DNA of 51,909 bases from Victivallales bacterium (GCA_016285345.1 JAEEQN010000019.1:1-51909); one strand, 5' to 3'; shown: positions 1 to 12,527, counted from the stretch's first letter. The notes: generated from the sequence alone by a model not told the origin. Program-made: numbers and translations.

Positions 1-1098
<1,098 letters not shown>

Positions 1099-1111
1099 TT
1101 TAACGCAGATC

Positions 1112-1165
1112 CCGGAGCGGATGCGGCGTTTCCCCTCCCGTCTCCGCTCCGGCTTCAATCTTTTT
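1112..1165 (+). terminator. possible terminator after gpmI
   Basis: A perfect 10-bp inverted repeat (CCGGAGCGGA at 1112-1121, TCCGCTCCGG at 1143-1152) has a 21-nt loop and is followed eight bases later by TTTTT. The long loop and the gap before the U-tract make it a weak candidate. Confidence 0.4.
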
Positions 1166-1192
1166 CTGTACAAAACAGTCCGGCGTCCCCCC

Positions 1193-2206
1193 ATGCGCTC
1201 CCTCATCCTGATCGACTCCTACGCTCAGATCTTCCGCGGATACTTCGCGGTCCGCGTGCTCACGTCCCACGACGGCACGCCCACCAACGCGGTCTTCGCG
1301 ATGGCGAAGTTCCTGCTCAAGCTCCACGCCGACTATCCCGTCGACGCATTCGACGGCGCGTTCGTGTTCGACCTCGGGAAACCCGCGCACAGGCTGGAGC
1401 TCGCCCCGGACTACAAGGCGAACCGTCCGCCCGCGCCGCCCGACCTGAACGCACAGGTCCCGATCATCCGCGACCTGATTCGGGCGTTCGGCTGGCCGCT
1501 CTTCGAACAGCAGGCATGGGAAGCGGACGACCTCATTTCCGCGCTCGTAAACGCATTTTCCGAACGAGAAATCCGCATCATCTCGGCGGACAAGGACCTC
1601 GCCCAGCTCATCAACGAGCGCGTCGCCATGCTGATTCCGTCCCGCTCCGGGACCGGATTCGAGCTGCGCGACGAGGCCGCCGTGGTCGAGAAGTTCGGCG
1701 TGCCGCCGTCCGGCATCATCGACTACCTCGCGCTCGTCGGCGACACGGCGGACAACATCCCCGGCATCGAGGGCGTCGGACCGAAGACCGCCGCCAAGCT
1801 CATTTCCGAATGCGGCTCCATCGACGCCATCCTCGCGAATCCCGCCTCGGTCGCAAACGAAAACCTCCGGCGCAAGCTCGTCGACGGCGCGGAACACCTC
1901 CGCAAAAACCAGGCGCTGGTCCGTTTGCTCCGCGAACCTCCGGCGGGCGCGAACTGGTCCGACGCCATGCTCGAACGCACCGCGCCCGATTTCCGCCGCA
2001 TCCGCGAGCTCGCCGCGAAGCTCGATTTGAGCAGCGTCATCCGCGACCTCGACAAGATCGCGCCGGAAAGCGCGTTCGAGGATACTTGCGACGATCCCGA
2101 CGATCTCTTCGCCGCCGCAAAGCCCGCAAAACCGGAAGAGGCTCCCGCCGCCGAAAAAGCCCCGGAGAAAAAGCCCGCGTCCGATCAAATGGAGTTCGAT
2201 TTCTGA
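1193..2206 (+). CDS. free-standing 5'-3' exonuclease (FEN/Pol I N-terminal domain type)
   Basis: A 337-residue structure-specific 5' nuclease, equivalent to the detached N-terminal domain of DNA polymerase I and expected to process flaps or RNA primers. Landmarks in order: LILIDSYAQIFRGYF (first metal Asp), DYKANRPPAPPDL (helical arch), EADDLISAL and ISADKDLAQLI (acidic metal ligands), and the helix-hairpin-helix GDTADNIPGIEGVGPKT. The last ~45 residues are a Pro/Ala/Glu/Lys-rich tail ending in DQMEFDF. The ATG at 1193 is chosen because the fold begins there; an in-frame ATG at 1121 would add 24 unconserved residues, and neither start has a good ribosome site. Ends one base before yggS, so probably cotranscribed with it. 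Could be called Xni/ExoIX-like. Confidence 0.88.
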   Translation: MRSLILIDSYAQIFRGYFAVRVLTSHDGTPTNAVFAMAKFLLKLHADYPVDAFDGAFVFDLGKPAHRLELAPDYKANRPPAPPDLNAQVPIIRDLIRAFGWPLFEQQAWEADDLISALVNAFSEREIRIISADKDLAQLINERVAMLIPSRSGTGFELRDEAAVVEKFGVPPSGIIDYLALVGDTADNIPGIEGVGPKTAAKLISECGSIDAILANPASVANENLRRKLVDGAEHLRKNQALVRLLREPPAGANWSDAMLERTAPDFRRIRELAAKLDLSSVIRDLDKIAPESAFEDTCDDPDDLFAAAKPAKPEEAPAAEKAPEKKPASDQMEFDF

Positions 2207-2207
2207 T

Positions 2208-2900
2208 ATGAATACCATCCGCGACCACCTCGAATCCGTACGGGAGCAGATCGCCTCCGCCGAAGCCGCGGCCGGACGCCCCGCGGGCTCCGTCCGTCTC
2301 CTCGCCGTCTCGAAGACCTTCCCCGCCGAAGACGTCGCCGAGGCGTTCGCATGCGGCCAGACGTGTTTCGGCGAGAACCGCGTGCAGGAACTCGCCTCGA
2401 AGGTCCCCGCCCTGCCCGGCACGATCGAATGGCATCTGATCGGCTCGCTCCAGTCGAACAAGGCAGCGAAGGCCGCCGCGCTCGCGAGCTGGATCCACTC
2501 CGTCGACTCCGAAAAGCTCGTGCGGAAGATCTCCGCCGCCGCGGATTCGCTCCATAAAACGGTCAACATCCTGTTCGAGGTCAATTCCGGCGAGGAGAAC
2601 AAGACCGGGTTCCGTTCCGCCGACGACCTCCGCGCCTCGCTTGAAGCCGCCCTCGCGCTCCCCGGCATCCGGGTCCGAGGCCTGATGACCATGGCGCCGC
2701 TCGGGTCCGATGAAGCCACACTGCACCGCGTGTTCGCATCGCTCCGTACGCAGCGCGACGCGCTCGAACAGGAATTCTCCATCAAGTTGCCCGAACTCTC
2801 CATGGGCATGAGCGGCGACTTCCGCGAAGCCATCGCCGAGGGCGCGACCATCGTCCGCATCGGCACCGCCATCTTCGGCGGGAGGCAAAGCCTCCACTGA
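2208..2900 (+). CDS. yggS: YggS/PLPBP family pyridoxal-phosphate homeostasis protein
   Basis: Cytoplasmic PLP-binding protein that buffers vitamin B6 and affects amino-acid balance; no catalytic reaction is established for the family. At 230 residues it has the usual length. The PLP lysine is K36 in LLAVSKTF. Other family signatures: CFGENRVQELASK, WHLIGSLQSNKAAKA, IHSVDSEKL, VNSGEENKTGF, GLMTMAP, SMGMSGDFREAI and VRIGTAIFGGR. It starts one base after the exonuclease stop. The last codons (after FGGR) and the TGA lie inside copy A of the three-hairpin element, so the C-terminal QSLH appears to be written by the repeat. Confidence 0.95.
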   Translation: MNTIRDHLESVREQIASAEAAAGRPAGSVRLLAVSKTFPAEDVAEAFACGQTCFGENRVQELASKVPALPGTIEWHLIGSLQSNKAAKAAALASWIHSVDSEKLVRKISAAADSLHKTVNILFEVNSGEENKTGFRSADDLRASLEAALALPGIRVRGLMTMAPLGSDEATLHRVFASLRTQRDALEQEFSIKLPELSMGMSGDFREAIAEGATIVRIGTAIFGGRQSLH

Positions 2901-2926
2901 GGGAGTGCGCTGCTGCGCGAGCGCAC
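2881..2926 (+). repeat. three-hairpin 3'-end element, copy A
   Basis: Three consecutive inverted repeats: GGAGGC-AAA-GCCTCC (2881-2895), CACT-GAGGG-AGTG (2895-2907) and GTGCGCT-8 nt-AGCGCAC (2905-2926). The layout matches copies B and C, but the third stem has a different sequence that still pairs fully. The TGA of yggS is inside it. Confidence 0.7.
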
Positions 2927-2958
2927 GGATGATAATTTATTCCACAAAGAACGCAAAA

Positions 2959-3001
2959 CGGGCTGCCCGAATTATCCAGGACAGCCCGATCTATTTTTTT
3001 T
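2959..3001. terminator. bidirectional terminator between yggS and the ankyrin gene
   Basis: CGGGCTG (2959-2965) pairs with CAGCCCG (2982-2988). A T-run follows on the plus side (to 3001) and TTTT on the minus side, which suits the convergent genes on either side. Confidence 0.75.
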
Positions 3002-3013
3002 GACTTGTCTTCC

Positions 3014-3060
3014 GTGCCGGAGCGAAGCCCGGCACTACTGCAGTGGAGGACTTGTCCTCC
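3014..3060 (-). repeat. three-hairpin 3'-end element, copy B
   Basis: Read on the minus strand: GGAGGAC-AA-GTCCTCC, CACTGCAGTAGTG region, then GTGCCGG...CCGGCAC. Nearly identical to copy C at 42272. It begins eight bases after the ankyrin gene's stop, in that gene's orientation. Confidence 0.75.
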
Positions 3061-3068
3061 CCGCCTCC

Positions 3069-5348
3069 TTATTTTTTGAGTTTGGCGGAGAGGAGCGCCT
3101 TGATCTCTTCGTTCGCGGCGGCGTCCACGACCTTCTGCGTGACCTTCACGTTCATGGCGAGCAGGCGCTTGACCATGTCGACGTTTCCGGCGCGCGCGGC
3201 GAGCAGGACCGGGGTCTCGCCCTTCTTGTTCGGGAGGTCTTCCTTGATGCTGTAGTACAGGAGCTTGCGGACGGTCTCGTCGTCGGCGGTCGCGGCGCAG
3301 AGATGCAGCACGCTGTTGCCGTCCTTGTCGACGCCGTTCACGTTCGGCATCTTGTCGGCGAGGAATTTCACGATCTCGGGGTATTTCGCGCCGGCGATGA
3401 GGACGGTGGTGCCGTCCTTCGCTGTGGCGGCGAAGTTGGCCTTCTTGCTCACGAGGAACTTCACGAGCGCGACGTTGCCGCTGAATGCGGCGCAATGGAG
3501 CGGGGTGATGCCGCCCTTGTCGGCGAGGTTGACCTCCGCTTTCTTTTCGAGCAGGAAGTTCACGGTGGATGCCTTGCCGCGTTCGGCGGCGTAGAAGATC
3601 GGCGTGCGGCCGTTCTCGGCGATGGCGTTCACGTCCGCTCCGGCCTGAACCAGGTCCTTCACCATGTCGAGGTTGCCGCGGGCCGCGGCCTGATGCAGCG
3701 GGGTGAGTCCGGCCTTCGTGGCGACGGTCGGATCAGCGCCGTACGTTACGAGGCTCTTCACCATGTCATACGTCCCGATGCGCGCGGCGTCGTACAGCGG
3801 AGTCGCGCCGGACTTTTCGATCTGGGTGCGCGGGGTGCACGCGCGAACCTTCAGCAGGTAGGTGATGATCGATTCCTGTTTCTTCAGGACGGCGCAATGA
3901 AGCAGCGACATGCCGGAATTGTCCACGGCGTTCGGGTCGACCTTGCTCTTTCCGGCGCTGTCGAGGTTGCTCAGGATGGTGAAATTGCCGTTTTCGACGC
4001 AATAGAACGCAGGCGTACGGCCCTTCTCGTCCTTGCCGTTGACGTCGGCGCCTTCCTCAATCTTCTTGAACGCACTTTCCCAGTCCTTTTCCTTCAGGTA
4101 CTCGAACATCTCCTTGTTGAGCTTGGCGACGCGTCTCGCCTCCGCACGGGCGGCGGCGTTCGCTTCGTACTCAAGCTTGAGCTGGGCGATCTTCGCCTCG
4201 CGGGCCTGAACGGCCGCTTCGCGCATCTGGACGCGCTTCTCGCGTTCCTCGTCGTCGATCCCCTCCTCGTCCGGATCGGGCGTTTCCTCGAGCGGGACCA
4301 TGGCCTCGAAGTCGGGAGGAACATCCTCATCGTCGTCCGCTTTCTCTCCGCCCATTTCCCCGGCTTCGCCGCCATCAAGCGCTTCCGACGCGGCGGCGGT
4401 CGCGGCCTGGACGACCTCAAGAATAGAGTCTTCGGAGATGTTGAAGGTGACCACGGCGTCGTTGCCCTTGGTCTCGATCTTCAGGTTTTCGAAGAGCTTG
4501 GCGGCTTCGTTCGCGTTCTCCTCTTCGCCTTCCGCCGGGGTCAGCATCTTCTTCAGCGTTTCGAACTGTTCCACGAACTCGCCGCGCGCCTTGGCGTCGT
4601 TGAACCGGGCGGTCAGGAAGAGGTCGATGGAGTTGTCCGCGCCGGACGCGATGCGGAAGATGAAGCTCTTCAGGTCTTCCGACTCGCCCAGGAGCCCCTT
4701 GAACTGTTCGATCTGGTCGCTCAATCCCTCGGCGCCGGTTCTGGCGTCGCCGGCCAGATATTTCATTAAACCCTCGCGATCAAGCGCAAGCGCGAAAATG
4801 GAGTCCTCCGCCTTCAGAGAACGCACCAGCGCGGACGGAGCCTCGACCTCGGGGAAGAGCGCCGGTTTCGCATCCATGTCTTCCGTGAGGACAGCCTGGA
4901 CCTGGTCGTCGGAAACGACCATCATGAAGAAGTGGGCGGTATTCTCCTCATCCTTGATCTCGTAGACTTCCGCTCCCTCGAATTCGACCTTCCGGGCGGT
5001 GTAAGCAGTGTTTTCCGTCACGATCTTCTTGAACTCGCCGGATTGGCCGTTCACATTGGCGATCAGCCCGGCGCGATGGTCCGCGGAAACAAATACGACG
5101 AACTGGGCGTTCTTGTCGCCCATCTTGATTCCCGCGGACTCGAGCATTTCATCCGGGTCGATCTCGAAGGACTTCAGGATGGAGCCGAACGCCGGCGACC
5201 CGAAAAGGGCCTCGAAATTCACATACAGCGCGCCTGCGACATCCGATGGCACATAGGAGGTTACGGGGTCCACGCCAAACGTGGTTATCGTGGCAAAAGC
5301 GAGAGCCAGGGAGACGGCTGCCGACTTCAAAGCAAGTTTCATATTCAT
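3069..5348 (-). CDS. secreted ankyrin-repeat protein
   Basis: A 759-residue exported protein of unknown role. The start at 5348 gives MNMK followed by a hydrophobic Ala-rich signal peptide ending near ITTFG. Residues ~25-340 form an N-terminal globular region I do not recognise (VPSDVAGALYVNFEALFG is near its start). Then come an acidic stretch, a charged probable coiled coil (~365-430, rich in Glu, Arg and Ala) and about nine or ten ankyrin repeats to the end (GLTPLHQAAARGNLDMVKDL and GITPLHCAAFSGNVALVKFL are typical). Ankyrin repeats bind other proteins; the export signal points to a periplasmic or surface partner. The gene stands alone with its own promoter (5438-5466) and a weak ribosome site. 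Confidence 0.85.
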   Translation of the reverse strand: MNMKLALKSAAVSLALAFATITTFGVDPVTSYVPSDVAGALYVNFEALFGSPAFGSILKSFEIDPDEMLESAGIKMGDKNAQFVVFVSADHRAGLIANVNGQSGEFKKIVTENTAYTARKVEFEGAEVYEIKDEENTAHFFMMVVSDDQVQAVLTEDMDAKPALFPEVEAPSALVRSLKAEDSIFALALDREGLMKYLAGDARTGAEGLSDQIEQFKGLLGESEDLKSFIFRIASGADNSIDLFLTARFNDAKARGEFVEQFETLKKMLTPAEGEEENANEAAKLFENLKIETKGNDAVVTFNISEDSILEVVQAATAAASEALDGGEAGEMGGEKADDDEDVPPDFEAMVPLEETPDPDEEGIDDEEREKRVQMREAAVQAREAKIAQLKLEYEANAAARAEARRVAKLNKEMFEYLKEKDWESAFKKIEEGADVNGKDEKGRTPAFYCVENGNFTILSNLDSAGKSKVDPNAVDNSGMSLLHCAVLKKQESIITYLLKVRACTPRTQIEKSGATPLYDAARIGTYDMVKSLVTYGADPTVATKAGLTPLHQAAARGNLDMVKDLVQAGADVNAIAENGRTPIFYAAERGKASTVNFLLEKKAEVNLADKGGITPLHCAAFSGNVALVKFLVSKKANFAATAKDGTTVLIAGAKYPEIVKFLADKMPNVNGVDKDGNSVLHLCAATADDETVRKLLYYSIKEDLPNKKGETPVLLAARAGNVDMVKRLLAMNVKVTQKVVDAAANEEIKALLSAKLKK

Positions 5349-5437
5349 AGTATCGGTCTTTCTTTGGCTGATAGTTAAACGTTTTCCGGGGCGAATACGC
5401 ACGGAACACGGCGCAAACACCGCGTGTCCATATTTGT

Positions 5438-5466
5438 ATTATACAGCGGAAATCACAAAAATGCAA
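5438..5466 (-). promoter_or_regulatory. sigma-70-type promoter of the ankyrin gene
   Basis: Minus strand TTGCAT, 17 bp, TGTATAAT-type extended -10. It lies about 90 bases upstream of the ATG at 5348. Confidence 0.65.
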
Positions 5467-5590
5467 GCCCAAAAGCCGAAAAAATCGTATATTTTTCCGA
5501 AAATATCGTATTTCCGAATTGTTTTCAGCGTTTTCTGTCGGAATTGTTTCCCGCTTGAAAAGGCATATGACACATACCGGACCCAAAAAA

Positions 5591-5674
5591 ACTTGCGTTC
5601 TCACGCACACATGCAAGTCTTACTGGCAAGTTTGAGTAGAGCAAAGAACCAGCTACTCACGCACACACGCAAGT
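5591..5674. repeat. nested direct and inverted repeats
   Basis: A 19-nt direct repeat CTCACGCACACAYGCAAGT occurs at 5600-5618 and 5656-5674 with one mismatch. ACTTGC (5591-5596) inverts to GCAAGT (5613-5618), and GAGTAG (5634-5639) inverts to CTACTC (5653-5658). Regular spacing of 56 bases suggests an operator or a structured RNA rather than chance. Confidence 0.6.
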
Positions 5675-5709
5675 TTCAGTTAAAAGTACCTTGTTTTTAA
5701 CTGAAACTT
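5671..5709. repeat. perfect 15-bp inverted repeat
   Basis: The 15 bases AAGTTTCAGTTAAAA at 5671-5685 are matched by their exact reverse complement at 5695-5709, with a 9-nt loop. It is AT-rich and overlaps the end of the second direct repeat. No long U-run follows, so it does not look like a standard terminator. Confidence 0.7.
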
Positions 5710-5807
5710 GGAAAAAGGAACGACATTTTTGATGATTTACCTCATGATCCGCCGTCTTCCTTTCTTCTCCGCCTTCCTCATTTTCCGCGATTTCGTCCGC
5801 TTTCGAT

Positions 5808-5835
5808 TTGACTTTTTCCGCAAACAGGCTATCTT
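5808..5835 (+). promoter_or_regulatory. promoter of rhaM/beta-galactosidase
   Basis: TTGACT, 16 bp, TATCTT; the predicted transcription start lies about 50 bases before the rhaM ATG. Confidence 0.6.
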
Positions 5836-5894
5836 TAATTCAATATGCATTTTTCATGGAAAAAGAACAACGACGCGAAACAAGGAGTCCCGCG

Positions 5895-6209
5895 ATGGAG
5901 CAGTCCGCTTTTGTCATGAAGCTGAAACCCGGCGTAATTGAGGAATACAAACGCCGTCACGACGAGATCTGGCCCGAGGTTCTGAAGGCGCACACGCTCG
6001 CCGGGATTCGCGATTACTCCATCTTCTACGACCCGGAGACGCTGATGCTCTTCGCCGTGCGCCGTCTGACCGCCAACGAGACCACGGAGACGCTGAAGGA
6101 GGAAGCCTGCATCCGCAAGTGGTGGGACTACAATGCCGACCTCATGGAGTGCAAGCCCGACAACGAACCGTGTTCGCGCCCGCTCCGCCTCGTGTTCCAC
6201 ATGGACTGA
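5895..6209 (+). CDS. rhaM: L-rhamnose mutarotase
   Basis: Interconverts alpha and beta anomers of L-rhamnose in the cytoplasm, feeding the isomerase RhaA. The 104-residue length is typical. Family landmarks: FVMKLKPGVIEEYKRRHDEIWPEV (only the His and the following acidic/Trp residues matter for the active site), RDYSIFYD, and KWWDYNADLME near the C-terminus. The ATG at 5895 is chosen because CAAGGAG lies seven bases upstream; longer in-frame starts add unconserved sequence. The next gene, an exported GH2 enzyme, begins 30 bases later, so the two are likely one transcript for plant or mucin glycan use. No rhaA, rhaB or rhaD is in the window. DUF718-family relatives with other substrates cannot be excluded. 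Confidence 0.9.
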   Translation: MEQSAFVMKLKPGVIEEYKRRHDEIWPEVLKAHTLAGIRDYSIFYDPETLMLFAVRRLTANETTETLKEEACIRKWWDYNADLMECKPDNEPCSRPLRLVFHMD

Positions 6210-9590
<3,381 letters not shown>

Positions 9591-9613
9591 TATCCGCCTC
9601 AAAAAAACATTTC

Positions 9614-9649
9614 GCCGGGAGCGTCTCTTTTCGATGCTCCCGGCTTTTT
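9614..9649 (+). terminator. rho-independent terminator of the beta-galactosidase gene
   Basis: GCCGGGAGC (9614-9622) pairs with GCTCCCGGC (9636-9644), followed by TTTTT; A-rich sequence before the stem means it may also stop transcripts from the minus strand. Confidence 0.85.
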
Positions 9650-9650
9650 C

Positions 9651-9682
9651 GTGCCGGAGCAAAGTTCGGCACTGCCTCAGTG
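9651..9682 (-). repeat. three-hairpin 3'-end element, copy D (partial)
   Basis: On the minus strand it contains CACTG-AGG-CAGTG and GTGCCG...CGGCAC, matching the second and third hairpins of copies B and C. The GGAGGAC hairpin is missing. The TGA of the radical SAM gene is inside it (CACTGAGG), as in copy A. Confidence 0.6.
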
Positions 9683-11467
9683 AAAGCGCCCGCCACCCCG
9701 GCGCGGCTTTCCATTCGGGCGTTTTCCCTCGGTTTTGTTGCCGTGCGATGAGGAGGGTCCGGCATCGCGGTCGCGCCGGAGCATATCGCGCTGTCCGCGG
9801 CGTTCGGCGAGGCCCTTGTTGACCCGGATCGGCTGTCCGTCGGGCGTGGTTTCGGCGCAGTACATGGCGCAGCCCATGGTCATGGCGAGCGGGATGAAGT
9901 CCTGCACCTGCTTCGGACTCCAATGGTATTTCGCGAGGTAGCCGTCGACCACGCGCATATGGCGCTCCGTGCAGCCGGGGAAATTCGAGATGAAATACGG
10001 GATCATGAACTGCTTTTTCCCGGTCGCGGCGTTCACGCGGTCGAAAATGTCCTTGAACCTGTCGAACACGCCCGCCTGCCCCTTCCGCATCAGGCGCAGG
10101 ACCTCGCCGTCGAGGTGTTCCGGCGCGACGCTGAGCTGGCCGCCGACGTGGTCGCGGATGATCTTTTCTGTCAGGCGCGGCTGGATCAGCGCCAGGTCGA
10201 GGCGGATGCCGGAATTGATGAAGACGTGTTTCACGCCGGGGATGCGCCTGATGCGGTCAAGCAGGTCCATGAGCGGCTTTTCATCGGCGTGGTAGTTCGG
10301 GCAGATCGAGGGGAAGAGGCACGAGATGCGGCGGCATTTTTTGCACTTTTCCGGGTCGAACGGGCCGTGTCCGTAGATGTTGCCAGCCGCGCCGCCGACG
10401 TCGCTGATCGTGCCATGGAAATACGGCTGTTTCGCGAGCTTCTCGATGCCGCGGACGATGCTGTCCGGCGACCTCGAAACGAGGTGGTGATTCTGATGCG
10501 ACACGAGCCCGCAGAACGCGCATCCGCCGGGGCAGCCGCGCACTACGGGCACGGAGTCGCGGATCACGTCCCACGCCGGGATGCGCTCGGTGTAACTCCA
10601 GTGCGGCAGGCCGGTGAACGGCAGTTCGCAGACGTGGTCGAACTCGGCGGTGGTCATGGGCGGGCGCGGCGGTTCGACGAGCAGGATGCGGCCGCGCGTC
10701 CATTGGACCAGACGGCGTCCGTTCCACGGGTTCATCTCCGCCTCGACGGTCTTCGTCTGCCGCATGATGGCGTCCTTTTCGGCGGCGACCTCCTCGCAGG
10801 ACGGCAGCACGACGCACGAATCGTCCGGCGTGAAGGCTTCGCTCTCGCGTCCGCCGAGGTACCGGCATGTGCCGCGGATGCCGTCGAGCGGCTGATTATG
10901 TTTGATCCGGTCGAATATCTCGAGCATGGTGAGCTCGCCCATGCCGTAGCACAGCAGATCGGCTTTCGCGTCCACCAGCACGGACGGGCGCATCTTGTCC
11001 TGCCAGTAGTCGTAATGCGCCACGCGCCGCAGGCTCGCCTCGACGCCGCCCAGGATCACCGGAAGTCCCGGGAACGCCTGCCGCACGAGCTGGCTGTACA
11101 CCACGGACGCGTGCGGCGGACACAGCCCCGCCTTCCCGCCCGGCGAATACATATCCTCGTGACGCAGGCGGCGGCCCGCCGTGTAGAGCTTCACCATGGA
11201 GTCCATGTTGCCGCTCGCCACGCCGCAGCCGAGCAGAGGCCGCCCGAACGTCTTCACGCTGTCGGGATTTTTCCAGTCCGGCTGCGCCGCGATGCCCACG
11301 CGGTATCCGGCGTCCAGCAACACGCGCGCGATGAGCGGCGGCCCGAACGTCGGATGGTCCACGTACGCGTCGCCGGTCACGATCAGGATGTCGATCGCGT
11401 CCCAGCCGCGCGCCTCCATTTCCGCACGGGTCATCGGGACGAATGCTGTGAGTTCTTCGCGGGTCAT
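9677..11467 (-). CDS. YgiQ family radical SAM protein
   Basis: A 596-residue member of the YgiQ (UPF0313) family, cytoplasmic iron-sulfur enzymes with no established reaction. The N-terminal half carries the family signature (DILIVTGDAYVDHPTFG, GCGVASGNMDSMVKLYTAGR, ILGGVEASLRRVAHYDYW). The radical SAM core begins at VVRGCPGGCAFCGLVSHQ, whose CxxxCxxC holds the 4Fe-4S cluster, followed by SDVGGAAGNIYG and a CKKC-containing stretch typical of the family. The C-terminal 50 residues are basic and low complexity, ending GGGRFH within repeat copy D. It stands alone, diverging from the membrane protein at 11724 with its own promoter. Family assignment is secure; function is unknown. Confidence 0.92.
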   Translation of the reverse strand: MTREELTAFVPMTRAEMEARGWDAIDILIVTGDAYVDHPTFGPPLIARVLLDAGYRVGIAAQPDWKNPDSVKTFGRPLLGCGVASGNMDSMVKLYTAGRRLRHEDMYSPGGKAGLCPPHASVVYSQLVRQAFPGLPVILGGVEASLRRVAHYDYWQDKMRPSVLVDAKADLLCYGMGELTMLEIFDRIKHNQPLDGIRGTCRYLGGRESEAFTPDDSCVVLPSCEEVAAEKDAIMRQTKTVEAEMNPWNGRRLVQWTRGRILLVEPPRPPMTTAEFDHVCELPFTGLPHWSYTERIPAWDVIRDSVPVVRGCPGGCAFCGLVSHQNHHLVSRSPDSIVRGIEKLAKQPYFHGTISDVGGAAGNIYGHGPFDPEKCKKCRRISCLFPSICPNYHADEKPLMDLLDRIRRIPGVKHVFINSGIRLDLALIQPRLTEKIIRDHVGGQLSVAPEHLDGEVLRLMRKGQAGVFDRFKDIFDRVNAATGKKQFMIPYFISNFPGCTERHMRVVDGYLAKYHWSPKQVQDFIPLAMTMGCAMYCAETTPDGQPIRVNKGLAERRGQRDMLRRDRDAGPSSSHGNKTEGKRPNGKPRRGGGRFH

Positions 11468-11528
11468 GGTCTCCAGTGGGATGCGGACGGTTCGGATTCA
11501 AAAAAAGGCGGACGATCGTTTCATAACA

Positions 11529-11556
11529 AATATACAGCAAAAACGTCAAAATACAA
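11529..11556 (-). promoter_or_regulatory. promoter of the YgiQ-type gene
   Basis: Minus strand TTGTAT, 16 bp, TATATT with TG just before the -10; about 60 bases from the ATG at 11467. Confidence 0.55.
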
Positions 11557-11653
11557 TCCCGCCGGAAGGAAAGCGCCGCGTCTTCCCGTCCGCGCGCCCC
11601 GTCATATTTATGAAAAAATACGCTGCTGAAGCCGCCTTTTTTCCGTTCCGGGG

Positions 11654-11682
11654 TTGCCTTTTTCCCGAATACGGTGTATTTT
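11654..11682 (+). promoter_or_regulatory. promoter of the 11.7-15.6 kb gene group
   Basis: TTGCCT, 17 bp, TATTTT, with TG before the -10; about 40 bases from the ATG at 11724. Confidence 0.5.
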
Positions 11683-11723
11683 ATTTGTTTGTAATGAATT
11701 TTTCCACCTGAAAGGTATCCGCT

Positions 11724-12527
11724 ATGCTGACTCTTCTGATCTCCCTGATCACTTCTCTGCTCGTCGGCGCCGTGTCCTACAAGAATCTCGGCCTGCCGAC
11801 TTCCGCCGTCGTCGTCATGATGATCGCGGTCTTCATCATCGTCCACCTCATCATCTCGCTGCTCCTGCGCGTGCAGTCGAAGAAGATCAACGAAAAACTC
11901 CAGGCGCTGATGCTGGAAATCCAGCAGAAGATCCAGGGCATGCAGAACCGCATGATGCACCGGCCCACCGGCAGCCCGAAACAGATGATGCAGATACTGG
12001 AGCGCGAACAGCAGGCCGGGCTCGACCGCATGATCGAGGCGCTCGACCTGTACAAGCCGCTGTTCAAGTGGAGCTTCCTCATGAAGCGCCAGGTCAACAC
12101 CATGAAGATGGCGTTCCTGTTCCAGCAGAAGAAGTTCGACGAGGTCGACGCCCTGCTTCCGAAGTGCATGTTCCTCGACCCGCAGAGCGTGACGATCAAG
12201 CTCGTCCGGATGTACAAAAACAACGATCCGAAGCTCGACAAGTTCTTCAAGACCCGCGTGCGCCGGTTCAAGGGCGACAACGCCGTCATCCCGTACGCCG
12301 CGTACTCCTGGATGCTCGTGAAGCAGGACCGCGTCGAGGACGCCATCGCCGCGCTCACCGACGCCCGCAAGCAGACCTCGAACGAGGTGTTGGAGAAGAA
12401 CCGCGAATTTCTGCTGAACGGCAAGGTGAAGCAGTTCTCCAACGCCCCGCTCGCCGAAGCCTGGTACGCCCTCATGCTGGAGGAGCCGAAGATGCCCCGC
12501 ATCCAGCAGAACGTCCGTTACCGCTGA
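11724..12527 (+). CDS. membrane-anchored TPR-like protein of unknown function
   Basis: I do not recognise a named family. The 267 residues begin with two hydrophobic segments (about 1-18 and 27-48), then a basic, Gln/Met-rich helical stretch (~50-90) that could be coiled coil. The rest is a helical domain with tetratricopeptide-like spacing (FDEVDALLPKCMFLDPQS, DRVEDAIAALTDARKQTS). It is probably anchored in the inner membrane with the soluble part in the cytoplasm, since the loop after the second segment is rich in Lys. Starts the group that continues with the Minf_1886-type gene 66 bases downstream. A role as a scaffold is only a guess. Confidence 0.75.
   Translation: MLTLLISLITSLLVGAVSYKNLGLPTSAVVVMMIAVFIIVHLIISLLLRVQSKKINEKLQALMLEIQQKIQGMQNRMMHRPTGSPKQMMQILEREQQAGLDRMIEALDLYKPLFKWSFLMKRQVNTMKMAFLFQQKKFDEVDALLPKCMFLDPQSVTIKLVRMYKNNDPKLDKFFKTRVRRFKGDNAVIPYAAYSWMLVKQDRVEDAIAALTDARKQTSNEVLEKNREFLLNGKVKQFSNAPLAEAWYALMLEEPKMPRIQQNVRYR

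Larger units (their letters stand above)
5349..5894. other. AT-rich divergent intergenic region
   Basis: 546 bases separate the divergent ankyrin and rhaM genes. It holds a promoter on each side and, in between (5590-5709), a cluster of direct and inverted repeats listed separately. Base composition is much more AT-rich than the flanking genes. I see no convincing ORF here. Confidence 0.7.
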
